Of a stretch of 49,353 bases of DNA, positions 41,228-49,353 are shown piece by piece. The notes below the pieces were generated by a model. The model was not told where the DNA came from. It did not search any database and saw nothing but the letters and a program-made list of their open reading frames with translations. The DNA lies in assembly GCF_007993045.1 (NCBI RefSeq), contig NZ_VOOR01000039.1, positions 1 through 49,353 on the forward strand. The letters run 5' to 3'. Every line of letters starts with the position of its first letter. The first letter of the stretch is position 1. Made by a program: the position numbers and the translations under genes. This stretch comes from Phaeodactylibacter luteus (GTDB taxonomy: Bacteria > Bacteroidota > Bacteroidia > Chitinophagales > Saprospiraceae).

Positions 41228-42097
41228 CTAGCGCGAAAGTATAGCCTGATGGGCTTCAAAGCGGACTTCAACGCGGTCGCCAGGCTGCAGCCCGCGCAGA
41301 TCGGCAATAGCAGCGGGCACCTGTACCACATTGGTGCCAATAAGGACGCTCATCAGGAAGCTGCTGCCGGCTTCCTCTATATGGAGCACTTCGCCGGAAA
41401 GCAAAAAGGAGCCGTCGGGCGCATTCGCCAAGGCTACCTCATCAGGCAGCTCCGGCTGAGAGATGGCCCCGTGGTCTAACCGCACTACCCGGTCGGCTAG
41501 TTTGAAAATCTCTTGATAATCGTGGCTGACAATCAGGGTGGTCAGCCCAAAAGCTTTATGTAGCCGTAAGATATAGTTCTGCAGGCGTGCCCTCATGCGC
41601 TGATCGAGGGCAGAGAGGGGTTCGTCCAGCAGGAGCAGGCGTGGGCGCCTTACCAAAGCTCGGGCTAAGGCCACCCTTTGTTGTTGCCCTCCGGACAAAC
41701 GTGCGGGGTAGCGCCCCATCAGCTCTTGCAGCTCAGTGATGTCTACGAGCTCGCTGATGATGTCTTCGGGGGCCCCCTTGGGCAGGGCGTAGTGCAGGTT
41801 TTGCGCTACGGTCATATTCGGGAAGAGGGCGTAATCCTGGAAGACGAGCCCGACGTTGCGGTCTTGTACCCTGAGGTTGATACCTTGGCGGGTATCGAGC
41901 CAGGTTTCCCCAAATGCGGAAATGCTCCCTTCTGCTGCTGTTTCCAGCCCTGCAATCATCCGCAGCAGTGTGGTTTTGCCACTGCCAGATGGGCCAGTCA
42001 CGGCAAGGAACTCGCCGGCCTGTGCTTCTAATTCGGGCTGCAGCAAAAGGGGCCCCGTTGCTGCGTGCAAGTGTTTTTTTAGCCGGATGCGGATCAT
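41228..42097 (-). CDS. modC: molybdate ABC transporter ATP-binding protein
   Basis: 289 residues. Walker A GPSGSGKTTLLR, Q-loop LVFQDYALFPNMTV, signature LSGGQQQRVALARAL, Walker B LLLLDEPLSALD and H-loop VSHDYQEI are intact. The C-terminal part, from about 220, is a short MOP-like molybdate-binding segment (GEVLHIEEAGSSFLMSVLIG... LQPGDRVEVRFEAHQAIL), shorter than E. coli ModC (352). It energises molybdate import with ModB, whose gene ends 23 bp upstream. Last gene of the molybdenum operon; copy G of the large repeat lies just past its stop. Sulfate specificity is possible but less likely given the neighbours. Confidence 0.9.
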   Translation of the reverse strand: MIRIRLKKHLHAATGPLLLQPELEAQAGEFLAVTGPSGSGKTTLLRMIAGLETAAEGSISAFGETWLDTRQGINLRVQDRNVGLVFQDYALFPNMTVAQNLHYALPKGAPEDIISELVDITELQELMGRYPARLSGGQQQRVALARALVRRPRLLLLDEPLSALDQRMRARLQNYILRLHKAFGLTTLIVSHDYQEIFKLADRVVRLDHGAISQPELPDEVALANAPDGSFLLSGEVLHIEEAGSSFLMSVLIGTNVVQVPAAIADLRGLQPGDRVEVRFEAHQAILSR

Positions 42098-42120
42098 CGT
42101 GCTTAGGTTGAGAGGAGTTG

Positions 42121-42795
42121 CTAGGCCGTGCGCAGCATCCGTCGGTTAATGAGGTAGACAGCGGCCAGTATCGTAAATGCAAAGGCTACCATGGCCAGGG
42201 CATATTGATTGGCCAGGCCATAGTTCATGGCTTCCACTTCATCGTAGATGGCAATGGAGGCGACCCTGGTTTGGCCAGGGATATTGCCGCCTATCATCAG
42301 GATGACGCCAAACTCGCCTACAGTGTGGGCAAATGCGAGGACGATACCTGTGAGCAGGGCCGGCTTGATGTTGGGCAGCTCTACTTTAATCAAGGTTTCC
42401 CAACGGGACTTCCCTAGGCTGTAAGAGGCTTCTGCCAAGTGGCGGGGCAAGTTTTCAAAACCAGACTGCAGGGGCTGCACCATAAATGGGAGGCTGTAAA
42501 TGACAGAGCCGGCTACCAGCCCGCTAAAGGTGAAGACGAGCTTGAGGCCGGCAGTTTCGCTCAGCCAGGCCCCCAATGCCGAGCTAGGGCTGAAAGCCAG
42601 CAAAAGGTAAAAGCCAAGTACAGTGGGCGGCAGTACCAGCGGCATGCTGATCAGGGCCTCTGCCAGTGGCTTGGCCCGGCTCTGGCTTTTGGATAAACCA
42701 TAGGCGAGCGGGATGCCCAGTACGAGCAAGATAAGGGTAGTGGCCCCAGCCAGTTGAAAAGTAAGCCAAAGGGTCTGCCAAAAACTGCTTTCCAT
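42121..42795 (-). CDS. modB: molybdate ABC transporter permease
   Basis: 224 residues with about five membrane helices. The EAA-type cytoplasmic loop that contacts the ATPase is LPRHLAEASYSLGKSRWETLIKVELPNIKPALL; SMPLVLPPTVLGFYLLLAF and the late GGNIPGQTRVASIAIYDEVEAMN are typical of ModB. It starts 4 bp after the MobB-MobA gene and is followed 23 bp later by modC. The periplasmic binding protein gene modA is not in the window. Confidence 0.93.
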   Translation of the reverse strand: MESSFWQTLWLTFQLAGATTLILLVLGIPLAYGLSKSQSRAKPLAEALISMPLVLPPTVLGFYLLLAFSPSSALGAWLSETAGLKLVFTFSGLVAGSVIYSLPFMVQPLQSGFENLPRHLAEASYSLGKSRWETLIKVELPNIKPALLTGIVLAFAHTVGEFGVILMIGGNIPGQTRVASIAIYDEVEAMNYGLANQYALAMVAFAFTILAAVYLINRRMLRTA

Positions 42796-42799
42796 ACGG

Positions 42800-43963
42800 T
42801 TATGGTGCTTTAAGGAGTACTTCTATGGCTTCCCGTTCCTCGGGGTTGTTCACATTGCGCAGCTTATCGGGCTCTTCAGGAGATAGTAGCTCTATGTCGC
42901 TGTTGATGAGTACTTTGCGTGGGCAGGAATAGCCTTGTGCGAGAAACTGAAGTAAAACCGGGTATGCCCGAGGCTCCCAAATGGTGATGAGGGGCTCCGG
43001 GAAATCGGTGGCCGGGTTGTGGAAAGCCGTAGCCAGTTTAGAAGCATTACGGTAGCCAGCCAGCTGGGCAAGCACACTGTGGTCGAGCAAGGGAAGGTCG
43101 CAGGCAGCCACCAGCCACGCTGCTTCGGGGTGCTGCCGGAAAGCAGATAAGATGCCTCCGAAAGGGCCTAGCCCACTGAAAGCATCGGCTAGCGGGCTGC
43201 TGACTTCCCCCGCCTGTTCAGGGCGGCAGGAGGTATACACCTTTTCACAGATACTGCCCATCAGCTGTGCCAAGTGCTCCCGCTGAGGTTGGCCATGGTA
43301 GTTGATGAGGCCTTTATCTTCCCCCATGCGCATACTTTTGCCCCCGGCGAGCACTAGCCCATAGAGCGGGGCGAGCAGGGCTTTGAGCTCTTTCTCCACA
43401 AAGAGCGGGATGCCGGCATCGTCTGCCAGCTTCATCTGCGGGATGTTGTTAAAGCCTTCGAGCGCCTCGCGCAGCCATGGGAAGGGCTCGCTTACCCCGT
43501 CAGCCAAGAGGATGAGCCGGACGTCGGTCAGGCGGTCCAGCTTTCGTTTCAACGATTCCTCCTTTTTGGGGTCTACTACTACAATTTGCCGCTTGCCAGG
43601 GAAGTGGTTGCCGTTGATGATGACGGCGTCCTGCATATTGAGCAATGGGCGGAACTGAAAAGCATTCAGCCCGCCACGGAAATCTAGCCGGTGGTAGCCT
43701 ATCTTATCCGTATATACAAGGTGGGCACCGTGCTGCATAGCTTGTGGCTGCCCATTTTCATCGCCCTCCCCCTTATGGTCAGCATCGACATAGCCAATTT
43801 GGAAAATCTCGCTAAGGCGGTCGATAATGGCATAAGCCAGCCGTTGGACGTTGCCGCAAGGCGTACCTAGTATAGCCCACTCATTGCGGTGGAACTGGCC
43901 GTAAGCAGGCCTCGAAAGGCTTGCATGTTTTTTATGTTTAGGCTTGGAGTCCTCCATGATCAT
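42800..43963 (-). CDS. MobB-like/MobA fusion, molybdenum cofactor guanylyltransferase
   Basis: 387 residues from the ATG at 43963 (a second ATG at 43957 is equally good). Residues about 205-387 are MobA: LVLAGGKSMRMGEDKGLINYHG binds GTP, with SGLGPFGGILSAF and WLVAACDLPLLD following; this part attaches GMP to molybdopterin. Residues 1-200 look like a degenerate MobB (AILGTPCGNVQRLAYAIIDRLSEIFQIGYVDADHK...) in which the P-loop glycine-lysine-threonine is not kept, so nucleotide binding there is doubtful. Such N-terminal extensions occur in Bacteroidota MobA proteins. It lies between moaC (about 80 bp upstream) and modB (4 bp). Confidence 0.82.
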   Translation of the reverse strand: MIMEDSKPKHKKHASLSRPAYGQFHRNEWAILGTPCGNVQRLAYAIIDRLSEIFQIGYVDADHKGEGDENGQPQAMQHGAHLVYTDKIGYHRLDFRGGLNAFQFRPLLNMQDAVIINGNHFPGKRQIVVVDPKKEESLKRKLDRLTDVRLILLADGVSEPFPWLREALEGFNNIPQMKLADDAGIPLFVEKELKALLAPLYGLVLAGGKSMRMGEDKGLINYHGQPQREHLAQLMGSICEKVYTSCRPEQAGEVSSPLADAFSGLGPFGGILSAFRQHPEAAWLVAACDLPLLDHSVLAQLAGYRNASKLATAFHNPATDFPEPLITIWEPRAYPVLLQFLAQGYSCPRKVLINSDIELLSPEEPDKLRNVNNPEEREAIEVLLKAP

Positions 43964-44044
43964 CAGTTTTTAATGCTGGGCGTACCGGTATCCTCCGAAA
44001 AGGCCCAATGGATAGAAAGGCTGCACAGGCTTTTGAGCTGAGGG

Positions 44045-44524
44045 TCAGCCTTCCCGTTTGAAGTCCCGTTTCCCACCAGTTTTTTCCATGAGCTTCACCT
44101 CGCGGATAAGGATGTCGTGTGAAAAGGCTTTGCACATATCGTAGACAGTGAGCGCAGCTACAGTTGCGCCGGTCAGGGCTTCCATCTCTACCCCTGTGCG
44201 GGCAGTGATGCGCGCAGTGCAGTCGATCACCACTTCTCTAGCTTCATTAACATGAATGTCGACGTTGCAGTTGTCTAGCCCGAGCGGGTGGCACAGCGGG
44301 ATCAATTCGCCCGTTTTCTTGGAGGCCATGATGCCTGCCAAGACAGCCGTTTGGAAAACAGGCCCTTTGGCTGTCCGGATGTCTCCGGCTTCGAGCTGAT
44401 CCATAATCTCCTGCCCAAGGGCTACTATGGCCCTGGCCCGTGCGCTACGCCGGGTGACGGCTTTTTCCCCTACGTCTACCATATTGGGGTTGCCCTTTGC
44501 ATCGAGGTGGGTAAAAGAACTCAT
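44045..44524 (-). CDS. moaC: cyclic pyranopterin monophosphate synthase MoaC
   Basis: 159 residues from the ATG at 44524 (MSSFTHLDAKGNPNMVDVGEK...), the usual family start. It converts the MoaA product to cyclic pyranopterin monophosphate. The motifs GPVFQTAVLAGIMASKKTGELIPLCHPLGLDN, GVEMEALTGATVAALTVYDMCKA and REVKLMEKTGGKRDF carry the active-site residues. First gene of the leftward moaC - mobBA - modB - modC run. moaA, moaE, moeA and any molybdoenzyme are outside the window. Confidence 0.96.
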   Translation of the reverse strand: MSSFTHLDAKGNPNMVDVGEKAVTRRSARARAIVALGQEIMDQLEAGDIRTAKGPVFQTAVLAGIMASKKTGELIPLCHPLGLDNCNVDIHVNEAREVVIDCTARITARTGVEMEALTGATVAALTVYDMCKAFSHDILIREVKLMEKTGGKRDFKREG

Positions 44525-44640
44525 GCTTGTTTCAATTTTGCTCAGCACCAAGGTACACAGTACGCTGCATAAAGAACAATTTTGTGGCCGGATATGAGGC
44601 GCGGCCAGGCGAAACCCCTTCGAATGCCTACTTTTGCAAT

Positions 44641-45261
44641 ATGGAGTATATTATGCATAGCTTTTGGGGCTTTCTGAGCATGGCATTGGGAGTGGCACTG
44701 CCCGGGCTCGTCAATATGACAACGGTAAGGGAGTGTATCAAACGCGGCTATGCTGCTGCCAACCGGTTCAATATAGGGGCTGCCGGGGCGGTGTTCATTC
44801 ACGGCTATATCGCCATTGCTTTTGCCGGGCTTTTCACCCGCCACCCGAGCTGGCTCAGTTACCTGCGGCAGGCTGCAGTAGCCCTGTTTGCTGCTTTGAG
44901 CTTCGTTTTTTTAGTGCAGGCCCTGCGCAGGCAGGTAGCTAAAGGGAGCCGCAGAAAGGGGAGGCCTGTGCTTAAGGGCTTCGTAGTCTCTTTTTTTAAT
45001 GTGCTCAATGTGCCCGGTATTTTTGCTTTTGGCACCCTGCTCCGTGCGCGAGACCTCATTACCTTCAGCAGCCCCTACCGCTTGTTTTTCATATTGGGCG
45101 CAGCGAGCGGCGCTTATGCTGTGCTTACGGTTTATGCCCGCTTTGCCCGCCGGGTAGAGCAGGCCGGGGCCACATTTTATAAGCAGCTGAATTTTGCGCT
45201 CAGTGCCCTGTTCCTGGCCCTGGCCCTCGTGCAGCTCGTGCAGCTTTGGTATGGCGCTTAG
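44641..45261 (+). CDS. LysE/RhtB-type small-molecule exporter
   Basis: 206 residues with about six hydrophobic helices. FLSMALGVALPGLVNMTTVRECIKRGYAAANRFNIGAAGAVFIHGYIAIAFAGLF matches the start of LysE-type translocators in layout, though the usual PGP motif is reduced to PGLVN. The start at 44641 has TACTTTTG only 4 bp upstream; if that is the promoter, the ATG at 44653 (MHSFWGF) or a leaderless transcript is more likely. It is divergent from moaC (116 bp). The substrate is unknown, amino acids being usual for the family. Confidence 0.75.
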   Translation: MEYIMHSFWGFLSMALGVALPGLVNMTTVRECIKRGYAAANRFNIGAAGAVFIHGYIAIAFAGLFTRHPSWLSYLRQAAVALFAALSFVFLVQALRRQVAKGSRRKGRPVLKGFVVSFFNVLNVPGIFAFGTLLRARDLITFSSPYRLFFILGAASGAYAVLTVYARFARRVEQAGATFYKQLNFALSALFLALALVQLVQLWYGA

Positions 45262-45278
45262 GTGCACAAGTTTTGCTT

Positions 45279-45430
45279 GGCGCAAACCAGCTTGCCGTTC
45301 TTTTGGGCCTGCCCCCTCCGCAAGGATAGGGGCCTGCCCCTGCTTGGCAGCAGGTGCCGCTATGCTACGGGGCTCGCTGTCCGCTCGGCCCTAACGGGCT
45401 GGCCACCCCTCCGCAGCGCTAGTCCGGTGC
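45279..45430 (+). repeat. large dispersed repeat, copy H (right end lost)
   Basis: Left end GGCGCAAACCAGCTTGCCGTTC, then CCTCCGCAAGGATAGGGGCC, GCCGCTATGCTACGGGGCTC, GTCCGCTCGGCCCTAACGGG and CTCCGCAGCGCTAGTCCGGT. It begins 17 bp after the exporter stop codon and ends at the same internal point as copy E. Confidence 0.75.
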
Positions 45431-45496
45431 CCTCCTAGGGCTAAGGCCTGCCCTGTAGTATTGGCTTCTAATGCGCTTGTGCCAGCTGCCCGGTGG

Positions 45497-46936
45497 TTAA
45501 CGTGCAATGACCATCCGGCTTATGGCCTGCCGGTCCCCATTTTGTGCTTTGAGGATGTATATCCCCTCTGGCAGATCAGCGATCTGCAAGCGGAAATCAG
45601 GGGTCGTGCTGTAGGCGGCCTTTACCGGCCGCCCCTGCAGGTCTGCTATGATCGCGGTGAAGCCTTGGCTGAACCCCTGCGCTTTTAGCCACACGGCATC
45701 TCCAGCCGGGTTAGGATAAACCTGTACGGCTGGGCTGGGCAGAGAACGGCTTCCGCTTTGGCTGATGAAGGACTCGTCCACTAGCAGGGTGGTATCCGTT
45801 GTGATTACGTTGGTGCTGAGCGTATCCCCTTCGGCCCCTATGAGGGCGAGGCCAGTGATGACCGTGGTGAAGGGGATCTCTGGCTCGAACCGCCCCATGA
45901 TGATATCCGAGCTGACGATGAAGTTGACAGTGGCCAGGCGGCTCTGCCCTGCAGCGCCGCCAATATTCTTACGGGCCCAGGCAATATCATAGCGGCTTTC
46001 GCCAAATTCGAGCAAGTCTCTTTCCGTCCGTAGCAAGGCTTCAGACGTGCCTAGGAAAGCTTCTTCGTTGTAGTCGACAGATATAGAAAAGGGCAGGGTC
46101 AGTTCATAGGGGTAGGCAAAGGAGAGCGCAAGGGCGTGCAGGTCTTGTGCCGGGTAGCTTTCCGAACCGGCATAGATTCCAGCAGTGACGTGCACAAACT
46201 CGTTTCCTCCATCAATAAGGTAGTGGTCTTCGTCAAATGCCAGGTACACAGGCGGGCTGCCTTCGCCCCCTGTTGCAACAGTTGTGTTGAGGTCTGGGGC
46301 GTAATTTTCCTGTATCGCGGCCACGTCGTAGTCGTCGATGAAGCCATCCCCATCACAGTCGAAATGTTTATAGTTGACGCCTTGGTTGCTATGCGCCCAG
46401 TCTGGGCCAGCATTGGGGGCCCAAAGGGTAGGGTGGGAAGCATCTGGCAGGTAAGTGCGTGGAGGGCCCGCCAGCCCGTAGCCTAGCCCAATATTGGGAA
46501 GGTCATAGATGTTGGCTTTGCGGTCGCCATTGGCATCACCCGGGTAGATACAGTCGCTCAGGATGCACAAGTCTTCATCCGAGCCGGAGGTGACCGGTGC
46601 ACAAAAGCTATCGGTACAGCCTTGTGGCCCAAAGATAGAGAGGCAAACCCATGCGGTATCCCCTTGTGGCACTTCAAAATGAAGGGTGGCGGTTTGGGCA
46701 GGTGCTGGAATGGGGTACCCGTTGATGCTCCAGCTTAGGCTATCCTGAGGGTTGTGCCCGTCTGAATAGGCATAAAATGTGCCATCCAGCGCTTCTGTGA
46801 ATAAAAAGTGGGCCTCGCAGTTGGGCGGCCCGGAAGAATATGCCGTAAGGGGCTGCCACAACGAGAGCAGGAGGAGCGCCGCCCTGATGAGCGCAGCGCG
46901 GAAGCGGAAAGCAGTTGGTGTATGGTTGGTTCGCAT
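45497..46936 (-). CDS. T9SS type A secreted protein with dockerin-like calcium repeats
   Basis: 479 residues from the ATG at 46936 (MRTNHTPTAFRFRAALIRAALLLL...), which gives a standard signal peptide; the longer frame has none. Two EF-hand-like loops, DANGDRKANIYDLPNIGLGYG and DCDGDGFIDDYDVAAIQENY, are spaced like a dockerin pair. A cohesin-like or Ig-like beta region follows (about 230-390), and a type A sorting domain (VQVYPNPAGDAVWLKAQGF... GIYILKAQNGDRQAISRMVI) closes the protein. It is expected at the cell surface or released. The closest relatives I recall are uncharacterised Saprospiria and Lewinella proteins. It is divergent from the 47105 gene. Confidence 0.82.
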   Translation of the reverse strand: MRTNHTPTAFRFRAALIRAALLLLSLWQPLTAYSSGPPNCEAHFLFTEALDGTFYAYSDGHNPQDSLSWSINGYPIPAPAQTATLHFEVPQGDTAWVCLSIFGPQGCTDSFCAPVTSGSDEDLCILSDCIYPGDANGDRKANIYDLPNIGLGYGLAGPPRTYLPDASHPTLWAPNAGPDWAHSNQGVNYKHFDCDGDGFIDDYDVAAIQENYAPDLNTTVATGGEGSPPVYLAFDEDHYLIDGGNEFVHVTAGIYAGSESYPAQDLHALALSFAYPYELTLPFSISVDYNEEAFLGTSEALLRTERDLLEFGESRYDIAWARKNIGGAAGQSRLATVNFIVSSDIIMGRFEPEIPFTTVITGLALIGAEGDTLSTNVITTDTTLLVDESFISQSGSRSLPSPAVQVYPNPAGDAVWLKAQGFSQGFTAIIADLQGRPVKAAYSTTPDFRLQIADLPEGIYILKAQNGDRQAISRMVIAR

Positions 46937-46973
46937 GTCAGTAGATCTTTTTCCCAGATGGTCTTTCACTATG

Positions 46974-47004
46974 CAAAAGTGCAGGGCTAAATGTTTTAAC
47001 AAAA
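46974..47004 (-). promoter_or_regulatory. candidate promoter of the dockerin-like T9SS gene
   Basis: On the minus strand TTTTG, 18-nt spacer, CACTTTTG (46981-46974), one base off TAnnTTTG. The leader is about 30 nt. Confidence 0.45.
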
Positions 47005-47104
47005 GGACGTTTTTGTTGTTTTGTTTCTGTTTTTAGAGGATTTGTGCTTCTTAAGTTGTTGTTTTTTAGTTTTTTAGGTTTTAAAAAAACAAGTATTGTT
47101 CTAG

Positions 47105-48553
47105 ATGGAGAAGTCTAAACTATACACTTTTTTAGCTTCCTTTTCAGGCAGCATGCTGGAGCGTTTCGAGCTGTTCTTGGCTTCTCCTTATTATACAGAG
47201 CAAAGGGAGCTACTGCTGCTGTTCAGAAAACTGAAGGCACAATTGGAAAAAGAGGTAGGATTAGGAAGTAAACAATTATCCAAGCAATTGGTTTGGAAAA
47301 GCTTGTTTGAAGCTAGAGTTTCGTATAATGACTTGGCCATGAGGCAGTTGCAAACAAGCCTGCTGCAGATGGCATACAGGTTTGTCCATGCGGAGGCTTC
47401 GGCCGGCCGGCCAGAAGAGGAATGGCTGTCCGTAATGGCAGCAACAAGGGCGCCCCATATGGAAAAGCATTTCCGTGGAGTAGTGCGCAAAATGGAGCGG
47501 CAGGCGGAGCAGCCCCCGACGGCGCATTCTTTCGAGTACAGATACCGTTTTTACCTGGAGCGGCATTGGCAAGTGGAAGCCCGTAGCGAAAAACTTCAAG
47601 ATGCACAGTTTTTGGAAGCTGCAGATTACTTTTTGGAGGTGGGCTATCATTTGCGCAAGCTCAAGCACTACTGCGATGCGGTGGGCTATGAGCATTTTAT
47701 GGCCGCCCCTCCTAAAATTTATCTTCGGGAAGGCTACCTCGATTACCTTGGCGGGCAGCCTTTCCTAGCCGAAGAGCCTTGGCTTAAAGCCTTTTATTAT
47801 ACAGCCCGTATGCTCACCGATCAGGATGGGGAGCCCTGGTTTTTTGAACTGCGAGAGCTTTTGTTTTCTAATTTGGGGGAGTTCCCCGCCGAGGATGCAC
47901 GGGCGCTTTGCATCCACCTCAGCAATTTTTGTATCGATAAGAAGATCAATACAGGGGAAGCTGCTTACTTTGGAGAGCTTTTTACGGTCTACCGCAGAGG
48001 GATAGAGTCGGAGCTGTTGCTCAGAGAAGGGCAGCTGAGCTATCAGGATTATAAGAACATCATTACGGTAGGCCTGCACATCAAGGCTTACGATTGGGTA
48101 GAGCAATTCATAGAAGGCTACACAGACCGCCTCCCTGAAGAGCATCGGGATAATGCCTTGGCGTACAACCTGGCCAAGGTCTACTTCCATCAGGGGGCTT
48201 ACGGGCGTGTCATCGAGCAGTTGAGGGAGGTGGAGTACGAATCATTGGTGTATGCATTAGGCAGTAAGCTGCTCCTGCTCTTGACTTATTACGAGGCTGG
48301 GGAGTTTTTAGCGCTGGACGGGCTGCTCGATAGCTTTCGGATATACCTTAGGCGCAACCGGCAGATATCTAAGGAAGTGCGGCAGCAGTACCTGAATGTC
48401 ATCCGGTTTACCCGCCGCCTGTCCAATCTTTCTCCAGGGGATGAGAAGGCGTTGCTGAAAATCCAAAAAGAGGTGGAAGCGTGCGAAGCGCTCGCCGGAC
48501 GGCAGTGGCTGATGGAGAAAATAGCGGGCCTCAAGCCGGTATCAGCACGATAA
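47105..48553 (+). CDS. unrecognised 482-residue alpha-helical protein
   Basis: No domain I can name. It has no signal peptide and no membrane helix and is almost entirely predicted helical, rich in aromatic and Leu/Glu residues. It opens MEKSKLYTFLASFSGSMLERFELFLASPYY. Later stretches (YKNIITVGLHIKAYDWVEQFIEGYTDRLPEEHRDNALAYNLAKVYFHQGAYGRVIEQLREV) have TPR-like spacing, suggesting a cytosolic alpha-solenoid. I recall multi-copy families with a similar layout in Lewinella and relatives, also uncharacterised. It stands alone behind an AT-rich leader containing long T and A runs (46990-47100). Confidence 0.75.
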   Translation: MEKSKLYTFLASFSGSMLERFELFLASPYYTEQRELLLLFRKLKAQLEKEVGLGSKQLSKQLVWKSLFEARVSYNDLAMRQLQTSLLQMAYRFVHAEASAGRPEEEWLSVMAATRAPHMEKHFRGVVRKMERQAEQPPTAHSFEYRYRFYLERHWQVEARSEKLQDAQFLEAADYFLEVGYHLRKLKHYCDAVGYEHFMAAPPKIYLREGYLDYLGGQPFLAEEPWLKAFYYTARMLTDQDGEPWFFELRELLFSNLGEFPAEDARALCIHLSNFCIDKKINTGEAAYFGELFTVYRRGIESELLLREGQLSYQDYKNIITVGLHIKAYDWVEQFIEGYTDRLPEEHRDNALAYNLAKVYFHQGAYGRVIEQLREVEYESLVYALGSKLLLLLTYYEAGEFLALDGLLDSFRIYLRRNRQISKEVRQQYLNVIRFTRRLSNLSPGDEKALLKIQKEVEACEALAGRQWLMEKIAGLKPVSAR

Positions 48554-49245
48554 TTTGGGGCAAATAGGGTAACACAAATACTACATTTGCTTGTAATTAA
48601 CTGTAGGACAAGTATTTGTGTTGGATGAAGAAAAAAGTTATTTGATTGCAGGGGTTATCGTAATTCTGATTAATATTGCACCATAACCCAAAAGAAGATA
48701 AACAACACTCACCAAAAAGCGCGGCCGGCGTTAAATGATTTTGCACCCATTAATCCTGATCCGGCCTTTCCTAACACCTGCTATGTCTCATTGACAGACA
48801 CTAACAGGACACCACTAAATTTTTAGGCTCAAGACGGCTGTAGAGCCGCCTATCGGATAGCTGTAACCTGGTTTCAGCTTTATTTGCTGTTGACATTGAT
48901 TAAGGTGTCTTCAGTGATGCTATGCTGTGCCTGAAGGTTTGTTTTGTAGCGAGCCTGTTTTGAAAGTCAAAGGTTTAACATCTGCCAACTGTACTTAGCG
49001 TGATTGGCAGGCTTCTGGCGAGCTAGTTCAAAAATTGAGTTCGGCAGGCTAAATGTTTATAAGTCTTTGATTTACAGATCAGAACGGGCTCCAAGCGTGT
49101 GCAAGCAGTTCAAGTTCTCCGTTCGCTTGGCATTTAAAAGCTTATTTGTACCTAAAAAACCCGAAGGAATTAAAGAGCCTTCGCTGGTTTAGCATTGGCA
49201 GGCTCTTAGAAGTTTTGTTTTTGTTCGTGAACTTCTTTTTTGCCT
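48554..49245. other. gene-poor end region, possible small RNA
   Basis: No convincing protein gene; the 62-codon frame at 49004-49192 lacks recognisable character. TACATTTG (48582-48589) is a possible -7 element. Small hairpins occur near 48835 (CGGCTGTAGAGCCG) and 49158-49190 (AAACCCGAAGG with CCTTCGCTGGTTT). It ends in a strong terminator with no gene in front of it. Confidence 0.35.
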
Positions 49246-49291
49246 GTTACCCGGAGCCGCTTTCTCAGTAGAGCTCCTGGGTAACTTTTTT
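49246..49291 (+). terminator. rho-independent terminator with no adjacent gene
   Basis: GTTACCCGGAGC pairs with GCTCCTGGGTAAC (one bulge) and is followed by six T. It is about 690 bp past the stop of the nearest upstream gene. Confidence 0.75.
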
Positions 49292-49353
49292 GATTTTAAA
49301 GAACAGTAAACACACTATCTGGACAGCACTCAAAGCGCATTTTTTAACTGTTT

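Noticed and set aside
49004-49192. 62-codon plus-strand frame near the right edge
   Set aside because: No recognisable sequence character; it runs through small hairpins ahead of a terminator and is better treated as non-coding.
2125-49353. Dispersed repeats considered as a CRISPR array or tandem repeat
   Set aside because: Copies are kilobases apart, in both orientations, with target duplications and no regular spacers.

Overview
The window looks like chromosomal DNA of a Bacteroidota bacterium, most likely of the Saprospiria (Lewinella/Phaeodactylibacter-like). Evidence: gliding genes gldE and gldD beside mutY and ssb; three secreted proteins with type IX secretion (T9SS) sorting domains, one type B (gliding C-terminal) and two type A; a one-piece beta-propeller hybrid two-component regulator; long Bacteroidota-type SecA and RodA; and recurrent TTG/TTTG-N19-22-TAnnTTTG promoters with little Shine-Dalgarno signal. 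The genus is an inference; no rRNA or other marker settles it.

Layout. 1-3.2 kb is visibly AT-richer than the rest: an HxlR-type regulator facing a three-gene run (membrane protein, DUF4345 protein, short-chain dehydrogenase) across a short gap with two matching palindromes, then a metallophosphatase. tRNA-Cys and a two-gene T9SS/lipoprotein operon follow (3.5-6.2 kb). 6.7-20.4 kb is housekeeping: secA, deoC, SPOR protein, rodA, tgt, lptG-like permease, an ECF sigma factor, mutY, ssb, gldE, gldD. 21.4-28.1 kb holds a 1322-residue hybrid sensor-regulator followed by a large T9SS cargo protein. 29-32.5 kb has recA, a small conserved protein, a DUF2147 protein, an alkyltransferase-like protein and a TrpF-like protein that has lost its catalytic cysteine. 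33.1-40.7 kb has a TonB-like membrane protein with a probable effector-associated N-terminal domain, divergent from a UPF0104 membrane protein-heptose adenylyltransferase pair, then Nif3-like, zinc-ribbon coiled-coil, TPR and DUF547 genes. 41.2-44.5 kb is a leftward molybdenum operon (moaC, MobB-MobA fusion, modB, modC). A LysE-type exporter, a T9SS protein with dockerin-like repeats, and an unrecognised 482-residue protein finish the window.

The strongest non-genic signal is a family of short non-coding mobile elements. One family (ends GGGCGYRAACCARATTGTCG, about 170-210 bp, 8-bp target duplications) appears eight times plus a fragment. Three copies still have their target duplications. Three unrelated miniature elements, each with its own inverted repeats and target-site signature, have inserted inside copies of it. 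One copy sits exactly on the tgt stop codon and separates tgt from the permease gene. Two further small repeat families are also dispersed through the intergenic DNA.
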